The position numbers and the translations under genes were made by a program. A stretch of DNA of 64,000 bases. It comes from Ceriagrion tenellum (Eukaryota > Arthropoda > Insecta > Odonata > Coenagrionidae). The notes below the pieces were generated by a model, which did not search any database, had not been told where the DNA came from, and was given only the letters and a program-made list of their open reading frames with translations. Positions within the stretch are counted from its first letter, which is position 1. Each line of letters starts with the position of its first letter. Of the stretch, positions 53,250 to 63,449 are shown one piece after another. The stretch is taken from positions 79,621,496 through 79,685,495 of the forward strand of contig OY720641.1 in NCBI GenBank assembly GCA_963169105.1, written 5' to 3'.

Positions 53250-53463
53250 GTGTTTCTCGTGCTATGTTTGAACATTTACATTTAACGTTTGAACATTTGT
53301 GTTTTTACGACATTGAAATAATATTCTCTACGTTCTGTTTATCAATACAGTGAATATTATTAATACATTTCAAATTAAAACAAATATTATCAAGCATTTT
53401 TAGGATTCTCCTGCAATGTAAGTTAATGAGATAGGCGCACACAGTTAAAATAATGGTTATAAC

Positions 53464-54024
53464 TAGGGATGGTCGGATCGGATCTGCGGATCCAAAGATC
53501 TGTAGATCTTTACATGGGGTGAGATACTGATATCGGATCCAAATACTACAGTAAATCAGATATGCATCAGAGAGTTTTAAGCGATTGAAGTGTCGGCTGT
53601 CGTCGGCTATCGGCGGCTTTCTGCCGAACAAATAGAATGCTGTTGATGTACTTCATTCGACAACCGGCTTTTGCTGAATGGAAATCAAATTCACCCTTTA
53701 TTATCCATCTCATTATTCTCAAGAATCAAATCTCTAGATGTTGTATGACAACAGTCATTGCATAAACGTGACAACAATCAAGGATTAGTATTATTTTGGC
53801 ATCGACATTGTCTTTATTTTAATATTTAAGTTTTACATTTTTAAACTTGATGTTTTTTTATTTTCAATAAAGTCTCCAAGGCTTAAATTCTATTATGATT
53901 TGTGAATTGTATAAACCCTTGAATACATCCAAGGATCCGAAAATAAGAACAGATCCGGGATCCGAAATGAAGGATCCGGATCCGGATTTGGATCCGAAAA
54001 AAAACCTGGATCTGCCCATCCCTA
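53464..54024. mobile_element. Non-autonomous hAT-type DNA transposon (561 bp)
   Basis: Identical 8-bp GTTATAAC flanks the element at 53456-53463 and 54025-54032. Terminal inverted repeats are TAGGGATGGTCGGATC (left) and TAGGGATGGGCAGATCC (right, complement). An 8-bp duplication with TAGGG/CAGGG-type ends is the hallmark of hAT elements. Subterminal zones are packed with GGATCC, GGATCCGA and AGATCT motifs, seven or more on the right, which in hAT elements are transposase-binding arrays. The interior has no transposase frame, so mobilisation would need an enzyme from elsewhere. Confidence 0.92.
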
Positions 54025-54098
54025 GTTATAACTACTCCTCACTTCCTCACAATGCGTTATGCGACGCGTCGTTCGTTTAGACAAATATGAAGATCGTT

Positions 54099-54271
54099 AA
54101 TATTGCTCTTTTCAGGTATTCTCGTCGCGTGTTTAGTTTTTCTGACAACAGTTACAACAATTTTGTAATTACAAAATGTCCAACGGACCTGAAGACGCCC
54201 CCAGAAAGAGGGGAGAAACTGTTATCAGAAAAACTAAACACGCGACGAGAATACCTGAAAAGAGCAATATT
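54099..54271. mobile_element. Small foldback element with 55-bp arms
   Basis: 54099-54153 is nearly a perfect complement of 54217-54271. Landmarks are TATTGCTCTTTTCAGGTATT, CTCGTCGCGTGTTTAGTTTT and TCTGA-AACAGTT. The 63-base centre contains CTGAAGA, a C-rich/G-rich stem and GAAAC at 54189-54219. The two overlapping 60-codon frames (54087-54284, 54176-54358) are accidental. Confidence 0.88.
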
Positions 54272-54289
54272 AAGAAGTATATGAGTCGC

Positions 54290-55555
54290 GGAAGCCTTCA
54301 AAGAAATATGCAGACCGTTTCGTTGTGTTACAGTGGCAAAACCTCAAATAGAAACTAAGCATCAGTTTTGAGTTTTCAATAATGCTGTTACCGTTTAATC
54401 ATTTTCTAAACATAAATTGGCTGAAATGTATAGCGCTAGTAGGCAAATCAAGTGAATTAGATGCGTGCTTGGTTACAATAAGTGTCGTATCTACAGCTTC
54501 AGGTTAATGTATAATTCACATGAAACTTATTATAGATTAACATAAGTTTAAAGAAAAGTAACCATATTTTTGTTATCTACTAATAAATAGGCTGAATTTT
54601 AAGAGAAACATTTATTTTCACTTCATCACTCCTTTCTCCTTCTTTATAGGTACTAACACCTAGAAAACGGAACTAGAATAAAAACATTTCACCAATGTTG
54701 ACAATTGTAGTTGAAAACGTTTTCAATTAGTAATCTAATTGTAATATGTCCGTTGATTCATTAACAAGTTTTAATTAAGTTCATCATAGAGACTCATTGG
54801 TCTCACTAAATACCTACTAGTACCTACCATGAGGTGTCTATTTTCCATTATCTAAGCATACACTGGATCCCTTTCTCAAATTTCCCTCAGCTAAATAAAA
54901 GACTATTGCGTAACTGTTTTACCTCTGTTAACAAAATCTTATCCGGGTCAGTAGTATATTCATTTTTAGGCACAATAACATCCTTATTTCTGGACAAATT
55001 GAACATAGTACACTCTTTGGAAATTGGATTGATAGCATTGAGCCATATCTGGTATCAGTGTTCTAAAATTTGGCTCCTTCAGAGTCTTGCATCTTGAATA
55101 GACATTAGTGTCTGAACCCAGTAAAATTATTTTTCATTAATGGATTGGGCTATATTCATTCATAGTTGGAACTATGGAGTGGATGGGGTCTTGACTCACT
55201 AAATTGAAGCATATTGCGTAATATGATCCACGTAGAATGGATATTCCGAGTTATTCGTCCATTAATGTAAAACATAATCCTCTTTTTTTGGAAATGATTT
55301 CAGTTGGTGATTTTTTGGATAAATTACCCCAGTGCTGTGAGGATTCGGCCATGAATAATAATGTTTTCGGTACATTAACAGTGATCCATGTGATATGACG
55401 GATTGCGTATTGCATGAGCTCTAATGTTTTGCTGGGCTACCATTTTGTACTGTTCATTTGTTTTCAACTTCTTTAACTTATGGTTTAAGCCAACCTATAA
55501 TTAGTCTAATTACTAATTATTTTCCTCTTAGCATTAGAAAAGTGTTTTAAATAAC
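54290..55555. other. No recognised feature
   Basis: AT-rich sequence without visible gene or repeat signal. Confidence 0.35.
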
Positions 55556-55559
55556 GAAA

Positions 55560-55700
55560 ATGTCGCCCGGGGCGGACCGCCCGTCCCCAACCCCCTACCT
55601 TGCTAAACCACAAGTAAATCCTCACCCCCGCCCCTCTTTTCCCGCCTCTTCCCCCTCCTCTCCTCCTCCTCTAACCCTCTCCGTTCGGTGACGTCACACT
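55560..55700. repeat. GC-rich, C-rich patch
   Basis: CGCCCGGGGCGGACCGCCCG is a short imperfect palindrome, followed by a pyrimidine-rich stretch. It may be the terminus of a DNA element, but no partner end was found. Confidence 0.3.
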
Positions 55701-55704
55701 TGAC

Positions 55705-57150
55705 ATCGTCGACATGATACTTCGATAAATCAGTGAAATGGGGAACTGCAGGCCCATTCAAAAGCCAAACAGATATCGCCGCTGGCCAGGCCTGCCCCCA
55801 CCCCCCTACCCCTTTGGCCCTAGGGGTTGTCCAGCCTGCGTTTCGTTCGCAATTTCCCCGATTGCCTTCGACCAAATCGTCCGATAAATTATGACACTGG
55901 GTGGATGCAGACGGGTTGGAGTGGGGGGAGGTGGGTGAAACAAGAGCAACACACACAAAGTGAAACTATTTTCAGTCTTTCCATTTTGCCCTTTAATAAT
56001 GCATGGAGTGCAAATAGCCATTTCCTCTTCCCTCGGCTTACGGGATGATTTTCGTTCGCAAAGCTTGTTGAATTTTTGAACGGGCGGCGATATCTTTTCC
56101 GCGGCTTCTCCTGAATCAATACGTGCCGAACTGTTTCCTTCGAAGATTTAACGTACGCATATTCACGGACAAATATTATGATTGCGGAGGTTGACATTTC
56201 CTTTTCTTTAAAGTCGAGTGCTTCTGCTTAAAAATCCTCTCTTGTATTTTTAATTTGAGCGGTGCATATGGTTTATAAACCAAATTCTCCCTTGTTTAAT
56301 TTACTTCACAATGTGTACAACTTTACCTTATGCGTAACTCGGTGTAATGGGTTATTTGTATTAAATGCGTGGAAATGCATGCCACTCTACAAGAGCCTGG
56401 ATAGCCTTGAATACGTCACTTTATCTGCGTGCCTTGAAACAGTAATACCATTCTTGAAAACTAAGAATTTTGCTCACACAGTTTAGTTGAACTTATTTGA
56501 CGTAATGAAATTACTGGTCAACAGAATCGTTTTGTATTTGGAACAAAGTCCATGGGAAATCGGATTAACATTTCCTTGCTCAATCTTGTTTCTCCAAAAA
56601 TCATGTCGAAGAATCATGCTAAGTATTGATAATCCAACTGATATTAATTTTAACTTAGATTCTGAGAGTAATTTCTAATACAGTGAGCCCTTTAGTCCTC
56701 AGTAGTTAGTCTTTTGTGCACTTATTTTTTTAATAAGAAGGTATTTTTTGTTTATTTGTATGAATTTCATAGAATGGAATAAATTACTCGCCTCAATTTT
56801 CATCTTTTGGTTTACCTTTCAAACTTCATGTTACTTGCAATCCGCTATGAGACTTATTGGGCTACTTAATTGATGTTGATGGGAAGAACATGTGAAGAGA
56901 TGTAGGGTAAGGTGTATAGTTAGGAGATTGAAATGTAACTCTGCAACTGTTATGCCGTATATTCACGATGAATGTACACGCACGAGTAAATGTGTGGACA
57001 CATTCAACATTAAAATTGCTCTGTGTAAACGCTGAAAATTGCGAAAATGCGTGACCATGTGGCCATGAAACTGCCCGTTCAGATTTGGAGCATTTGTTTA
57101 TACATCTGTCCAGCCTTGTACTTGCGCGGGTACAAACATCGTGTAAACGC
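55705..57150. other. No recognised feature
   Basis: Several short open frames between 55603 and 56678 overlap one another on both strands and show no motif. Confidence 0.35.
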
Positions 57151-57158
57151 GCCTTGTC

Positions 57159-57352
57159 GGCCCCGGTGGTGGCGGGGTAAAATCCTCGCCTGCTAACCCG
57201 AGGGTCGCGGGTTCGAGTCCCGCGTGGGTGGAATATTATCTGCCTAGGACGTGGGTGTCTGTGTCTCGTCCGTTGTTACTGTTGTTCACCCGACGTAAAA
57301 TGGCCTAGTGTGCTGTATTCGGGGCAGTGAACATAAATAAATTAATTAATAA
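57159..57352 (+). mobile_element. tRNA-headed SINE (SINE-2)
   Basis: The head is GGCCCCGGTGGTGGCGGGGT (A-box side), then CTCGCCTGCTAACCCGAGG (anticodon arm, GCT region) and GTCGCGGGTTCGAGTCCCGC with a perfect B box GGTTCGAGTCC. A body of about 110 bases (CCTAGGACGTGGGTGTCTG, GGCCTAGTGTGCTGTATTCG, GGGGCAGTGAACATAAATAA) ends in an AATTAATTAATAA tail. The good B box suggests a fairly young copy. No second copy is seen here. Confidence 0.8.
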
Positions 57353-57599
57353 GCAATGTATGTGGAATTTCAAGTACAGCACCTTCAAATTTGTAAAACT
57401 CTGAATAATACTCAACACGCCGAGTCAAACCTTTCTGAAAAGGTGATCAATGCTTGTTTTAGATGCTCTTGTAGATATTTCAGTCGAAGGTAGTTGGTGA
57501 AGTCGTACTCTTTCGTAATATGCTGTGAATTTTGAGCTCATTTTGTTGTATTTTTGGAGGCATTTCTACTTAAAAATGTTTAATCTATTAATATTTCTT

Positions 57600-58050
57600 T
57601 TGTGAAATGTTGAGTGGTGGTCAAATAGATGGACCAAATGAAATAATTAGAAGTTTAGAGATGAGTAGAAGAGTAAGGAGCATATGTAACACCGTAGGTA
57701 CAGAATAAAAATCATATGGATAGGACTGGGCCTTTGGAGCATCGGATTTATGATGAATATAATTGAAGGAAGATAAGATAGTATTATTGAAGGTAGATAA
57801 GATAAGAAGGGAGATAAGTCCCCGAAGGAAGGAAGATAAGATATATTATTGAAGGTAGATAAGATAAGAAGGGAGATAAGTCCCCAAAGGAAGATCTGGG
57901 AGTAAGTTTATGAATCAAGTAAAGGATAAGTTGCCTAAGGAAACCCACCTGAAAGCCATGGAACTAGAGTGAGATAAATAAGGATTAGGTACTTCAATCA
58001 ACCAATCTTAGGTTTGAACGCCCAATGATTATAATGATGATGATATATAT
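57600..58050 (+). mobile_element. LINE-C 3' tail, copy 3, with internal tandem duplication
   Basis: RRVRSI, a W-GL-like block, IIEGR and GNQ-type remnants are followed by AACCAATCTTAGGTTTGAACGCCCAATGATT and a GATGATGATATAT tail, as in the two copies near 12 kb. In the IIEGK block, 49 bases (57782-57830 and 57844-57892) are repeated with a 62-base period, with a partial third copy upstream. Confidence 0.8.
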
Positions 58051-58059
58051 TCGACTTGA

Positions 58060-60360
58060 TTTTAGCCTAGTTCAAGCCTGTAAAGGGTGTAGTTAATGTT
58101 TCCTTTACATACATTCTGATATTCAATGCATAAAATTCTTGTATGTACACCATTCTTGTTAAATGAGCACCATGGCCTCAGGCCTAATTTTCAAATAAAT
58201 GAAGCATTTGTTTGATTTTTACTTCTTATCTTATAAGGATCACACACTGATTATTAAATCATGGATTTATGCGTGAAACAAACTGGGATAAAAAGGTTAA
58301 CGTAATAAACATAATTGTAAGTATATTACGAAATAATCGGTACTACATAGTTGGTAATAATTTTTTCAGTGACAAATTATGGGTACATGATGCTTTATGA
58401 CAACAATGGATGATACTTGGAAATCCTCCGGTTCTTAATTTTTCTTTGACCGGGAAAACTAATCTTTTAGGTGGTTGGCAATAAGAATCTGGGAACAAAA
58501 TCTAAGCGCAGCACGTTGGCGCAAAATCCCATCCCAGAATTCTCAATACATCAGCATAAGAGGTGCTGGGTACAGAAAAATTGGATTAGGAGGAATGCCA
58601 AAGGTATCTTTGATCTGGCGATAGCGTGCTAAGATGAATGAAGCGAAGCTGCACACAAAACTTACATGTTCCTGGAGGTGAGCTGCAAAGTTCGACCTAC
58701 TTTTTTTTGTGAGGAGGAATTCAGGAGATATAGCCAGCCATATGTTGCAGGTCGCACCGTTTGAGTAATATATCTTGAAAATCCGCGCTCTTGGCACAGT
58801 ACTTTTGTGCTTCTTCGTCAACTGTACCGGGATGATCTCTTGAATTATTAAGTTTTTTTCCGTATTTTATTTTGCCTTATATTTTTATACAAATATTTAG
58901 CGAGGTACTTCGTTGTCAACTGTGCAGATATGATCCCTGATTATTTTGATTTTCCTAAGATATACATGCGTTCAATGTATATCGGGTGAATTAGGCGTTT
59001 GATGTAGTTTGAGAAGTGTGAAAAGATATTTTATTTCTTTCGAAAGAGGCATTTTTAAGTCGCTTTTGAATAACACAGTTTCGGTAATGCAGAGAACTAA
59101 ATCCGTTCGTATTTATTATAGAATTTAATATAAAATTTTACCAAATTTGTAATTGATGAAATGAGCACGGGAAAAAATTATTTCAGTTTTTCAAATCGGG
59201 ACTTTTGTGGTAGTGGCGACATTCTTGAAGTAAAGATATTTTTTATTACTTCAAATAGAGGCTTTTCGGACTCTTTTCTCTCTGAGACTTTTTTCTGAAA
59301 AAAACGGGACTTTTTTGTGACGATACATTTACACTTATTTTACACACTTGGGACGATACAAGCACGTTATTAAGACTTAAATCTCTTCGGGGCATAACTA
59401 TAAATGTATATTTGCGCCAATAATAAAACGATAGCCACAAATAATTTGGCTCATCTGGATGCTGTCAACTTCAGGTATTTTTCAACCCGTACCCACACCA
59501 CAAGTTCTAGAAATCTACAAATAAGTGTTAGATGCTCATGGAATAATGTATGCATGTCCCTGAGAATTTATCAAGGGAAAAATTAATAATTGCTCTGGTA
59601 TAACCTTGTTCATGTTAAATTATATGCAAGGTTCATTGGGTATTCGCAGGTGCTTCATTTCAGGGCCAATATCGTCCACCACAAGGAGAATATTCTTACT
59701 TCGTGACATTTAGGAGAACAATTCTTGAGGGAAGAAATACTCATGGCTTAGACATGGACACTTAGTACAATCGGGCATGGTTTCTAACCGACGCGTATTT
59801 TTACTGGACCGGTCGTATCTACTCCATATTATCGGATAACTGGTATATTTGAATATATACCTATGTTTAATTATTAACAGCAAATTGACTAAATCTGACT
59901 TCATTCGCCTGGTATTTCTATAAACTGGTGTAGGTAGAATTCGGTGCAGTATAAAATTACGCGAAAATCATGACAAATAATTTTTAATTAATGGTGGTGT
60001 GTTATCTGTGAAAAGCCGTGAGTAACTTTCTTTCAAACTTGTTTATCATTATTTTAAAAATACACCTTGTTCATCATCAATAAAATATTTACTTTGGGTT
60101 CAAATCAAAATATTTACTGTGGGTATTTGGAAATGTTCAAGGTCACTTACGATAGAAGTACATCGTCACCAATTTCAGATGGTACTACGTCTTTTTATAT
60201 TTATATACATCAGCGACATTTCTCTTAGGTCTATGGATTCAGTCGGGCTTTATAGAGCTGTGGATAACCATACACGTCTTAATTATTGTTATTAAATTGA
60301 AGGTCCACCTATGCATGCCTTTATTGATAAGTAATTGAGTGCTAGATAGTTGATGTAAAT
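58060..60360. other. AT-rich stretch without recognised feature
   Basis: Short frames (minus 58543-58821, minus 59246-59440, plus 59404-59586, minus 59710-59904) show no motif. Confidence 0.35.
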
Positions 60361-60368
60361 CAGTGAAC

Positions 60369-60465
60369 ATGCAATGGAATAGCCCTAGGGTTGGTACCAA
60401 AATATTATCACAACCTGGCGCAATCTCCCACTATATCAGCTTAACTATTATTTTTGGAAATTGTA
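60369..60465 (+). repeat. Dispersed repeat, copy 2
   Basis: Partner of 12119-12206. TACCAAAATATTATCACAAC, CTGGCGCAATCT, TATCAGCTTA and TTTTTGGAAATTGTAG are shared. This copy has an extra CCCACTA. Confidence 0.75.
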
Positions 60466-60624
60466 GTAGGTAAACATGGCTAAGTTGATCATATTCGTGG
60501 AAAAAGACTACGTGTAATTTGAAAATAAGTTATTAATTTGTCAACGAAATATAGTAGTCAGCTCTTAGTTTAGTTTCGCTCCTTGCTGATTTCCCGATTC
60601 GAGTGCAAAGTCGTGCCATTTTAT

Positions 60625-60739
60625 GATATCAACATTTTCCGGATTGCGTCCGCGTATGTTGTTGGGAATCACAACAGTTTCGCCAGCTATGCTGTTGGCG
60701 TCCTCAGGTAAAGGACGCAATCTGAGAAATTTTGATATC
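60625..60739. mobile_element. 115-base foldback with 27-bp arms
   Basis: GATATCAACATTTTCCGGATTGCGTCC-type arms at 60625-60651 and 60713-60739 pair with three or four mismatches. The 61-base centre on the minus strand reads CTGAGGA, a GCCA/TGGC stem, GAAAC and then a TGTTG...CAACA hairpin. Confidence 0.82.
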
Positions 60740-60865
60740 ATCTGATCAACGCCGCGGAAACCTGCGAACGAACATCATCATTTAATCCTAACATACAAAG
60801 AGTCATTTTAGTCACTCGTGTGATGCCAATTGAAAAGAAATTTATCTGATGTTTTGCAACAGTTC

Positions 60866-60938
60866 CTTCTCTGCATGCACAAATTCAATTCTTAGTCACA
60901 ATAAAGAACACGTCCAAATCTATAAATTGGACGTGTTG
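60866..60938. repeat. Short direct repeat with an 11-bp hairpin, copy 1
   Basis: CAATAAAGAACACGTCCAAA and TCTATAAATTGG recur at 61422-61486 as CAATAAAGAACACTTCCAAA and TCTATAAATTGA. In this copy ACACGTCCAA pairs with TTGGACGTGT. Both copies are preceded by CTTCTCT-CATGCA. Confidence 0.7.
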
Positions 60939-61048
60939 TACCTCGAGTTTGCACAACTAACCAATCAGTATTTTACCGTACGTCTTAGGAGCATATTGTA
61001 GCGGAGCGAATTACACCCAAGTGTGATTCACTCCACAACGGATTCCTC

Positions 61049-61108
61049 CGTTTAGAACCAATGCACCGTAACCACTCGGTGCATTGGTTACGCATTCTAA
61101 ACGGGTAT
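61049..61108. other. Hairpin with bulge
   Basis: CCGTTTAGAA plus CCAATGCACCG pairs with CGGTGCATTGG plus TTCTAAACGG. Seven unpaired bases (TTACGCA) sit on the right side, and the loop is about eight bases. Confidence 0.75.
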
Positions 61109-61543
61109 TTGTTTATTTCGGTGGATTTGCTCCTGCGATTATTCTTATCTGATCGCTCATCAGGCGAGAGACTATCTGATAACTTTGTCTTCTCTCTTTC
61201 GACGAATTGAATCACGACATCCCGTTTACATTGTGGCGCAAATTATATACTTGAAGATTCATACTACCGGTGTTTTCTTCTTAAAACCATTATTTTTTTC
61301 TAATTTTGTCCTTATTCAGATATTTTCTAAAATTCCTTAATTTTATAAAAATAATTTCTATCATATTTGTAAACAATTCATGAAACGGTTTTTGAGCACT
61401 CATTTGTACTTTAACTGCTTCTCTCCATGCATAAATTAAATTTTTAGTCGCAATAAAGAACACTTCCAAATCTATAAATTGATTCTTATAATTAATTATT
61501 AAAGCACGGATTAAATGTTTCCGAAATTTGGTTGATATTGTTA

Positions 61544-62270
61544 TAATAAATATTGCTGATCAATTCAAATTATTATAGCTCCAAGCTTTGACCTATATTA
61601 GCATTTCTGAAATACATTTTGATAATTAATCTGTCTGATTTATTCTAAGGCCAAGCGATCTCCATTATCGTATATGCGATGCTATCGAAATAAGAAAGTT
61701 TGAAAAAACTTGAGTTATTTTTTCGTCAAAATTTTTTTGCTTAACATTGAGTAAAATGTAATAAGTAAACTTCAATTATGGAACATGTTGACCAAAATAC
61801 TTGAGAACTTTTTGAGAATTTGAAAATATTTTTGAAAAAAATGTGAAATTTACTTTTAAGATGTCTTTTAGGTAAATTTTAGAATCTTTTTCTACGCTCT
61901 AGTAATAAATATTGCTGATGAATACACATTATTATAGCACCAAGCTAGCAGTTATATCAGATTATGTAGCTGTATGTCACTTGAAGATGTGGACTGCATC
62001 CACTCTTGTAAAGCGTTACATGGATAAAGAAATAGAATTCTTATCAGTGCAGTACTGATAACTTTTTAAGCTGGTATTAATTAAAAATATTACGTTGCTC
62101 TGATCTATATTAGCATTTATGAATTTATTTTCGATAATTAATCAACACCTGTTTTATTCCAAGGACAAGCGATCTTAATCATCGTGTATGCGTTGCTATC
62201 GTAATGAGAAAGGCTGCATTTGATGTATTTATTTCGTCAAAATTTTTATGCTAAGTATTGAGTAATGTAA
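61544..62270. repeat. Diverged tandem repeat, second copy with an insertion
   Basis: Copy 1 is 61544-61760 and copy 2 is 61903-62270. Both have TAATAAATATTGCTGAT, ATTATTATAGC-CCAAGCT, CTATATTAGCATTT, GATAATTAATC, CAAGCGATCT and TTTCGTCAAAATTTTT. Copy 2 carries about 140 extra bases (roughly 61960-62100) between the CCAAGCT and TATATTAGC blocks. Confidence 0.75.
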
Positions 62271-62279
62271 AATTATGGA

Positions 62280-63290
62280 GGATCGAGGAATGCGAAACTA
62301 TTAATTCGAGTTAATGGGTCTCCTTGATTCAAAGGTTTATTTCTTCTTGATGAATTTTCTTACGCTATTTATTCAGCACGCTGAACGAATCTTTCATTTT
62401 CAAGTAGCATTATTGTTAGGGCCTTTTGTGATTGATCAGGGAAAACTTCTGGTCCCATGTGTGATGAGTAAACACAGGTTTGAGGGCAAATGAATCTTGA
62501 CCAACATAGGAAATACCACGAAGCATGAAGGCGCATCGCACCTGAGTTTCGTTTTGCTTCATTTCGTTATAACGCTCCCTTTAATGAGATGCAGGAGATG
62601 AATAGGTGATGATATTTCTGAACATAATGATACAATCTAATGAAACTCAATTGGCAATCTTCGGAAATTTTATTTTCGCATAGCAGTAAAAATCTTCCTG
62701 AGTTCTTTCTATAGACTGCGATTACATCCAACTTTTAAATATATTTGTTGCGTGAAGAATTTATTTAACTTTGACCGTGTCAGAAGCTTTCTTACGGAAC
62801 GCAAACATGAATATGCATCGAGATTTAAATCTTTATACTATTGAAATAGAGGGTATAAGGATTGGGTGTTTTAGATTTTCCTGTCAAGCCTGCACAAAGC
62901 TTTGTCTTCTTAATTTTCAGGATGTTCAAAAGCTTTTTTTACCGGGTATTGGACCCCTTTATAGGCTCTTTGCTCGAATAATAAAATAAGTTTGGTATTT
63001 AATCCAACTTTGGAGCGTAGAATCATTAATTAGTACTACCTATAGTGGTATTTACGTAGTGAAATTATTTTAATTGGGGTTTAATGTTTTAGATATTGTT
63101 CCGCCTCTGTAGTCTAACAGAGATTTTTTATTTTAAATTATTTTAAAAGGAATTTGATGCAAATAAATTACTACTGTGATTGGTTCATGACATTCCATTG
63201 ACCAAAATTTTGTGAAAGAGATATAGATTTAGTGCTTATTTTGATATATAGAATGATAGACTTTACTTGCCTTGCCGGAAGCAAAATTTA
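62280..63290. other. No recognised feature
   Basis: A 72-codon frame at 62771-62989 has no motif. The rest is AT-rich. Confidence 0.35.
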
Positions 63291-63297
63291 TCCCCTC

Positions 63298-63446
63298 AGG
63301 TTTGGATTGGATATTTGGGGAGGCGACCGACAACTAAGGTCCATTTGCGCCATAGGGGACAGGTAAGGGAGGAAGGGTGGATGGAAACCCGGCGACGGCA
63401 TTAGCCTGCTCTTAACAAAAGGCGCCAAGGGGACCACGCTTTAACC
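63298..63446 (-). mobile_element. SINE-1, copy 3, 3' half only, minus strand
   Basis: GGATTGGATATTTGGGGAGG, GGGACAGGTAAGGGAGGAAG, GGTGGATGGAAACCCGGCG, TTAACAAAAGGCGCCAAGGG and GACCACGCTTTAAC are the complement of the body at 13.66-13.79 kb. The tRNA head is missing, as in a 5'-truncated insertion. Confidence 0.85.
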
Positions 63447-63449
63447 CTC

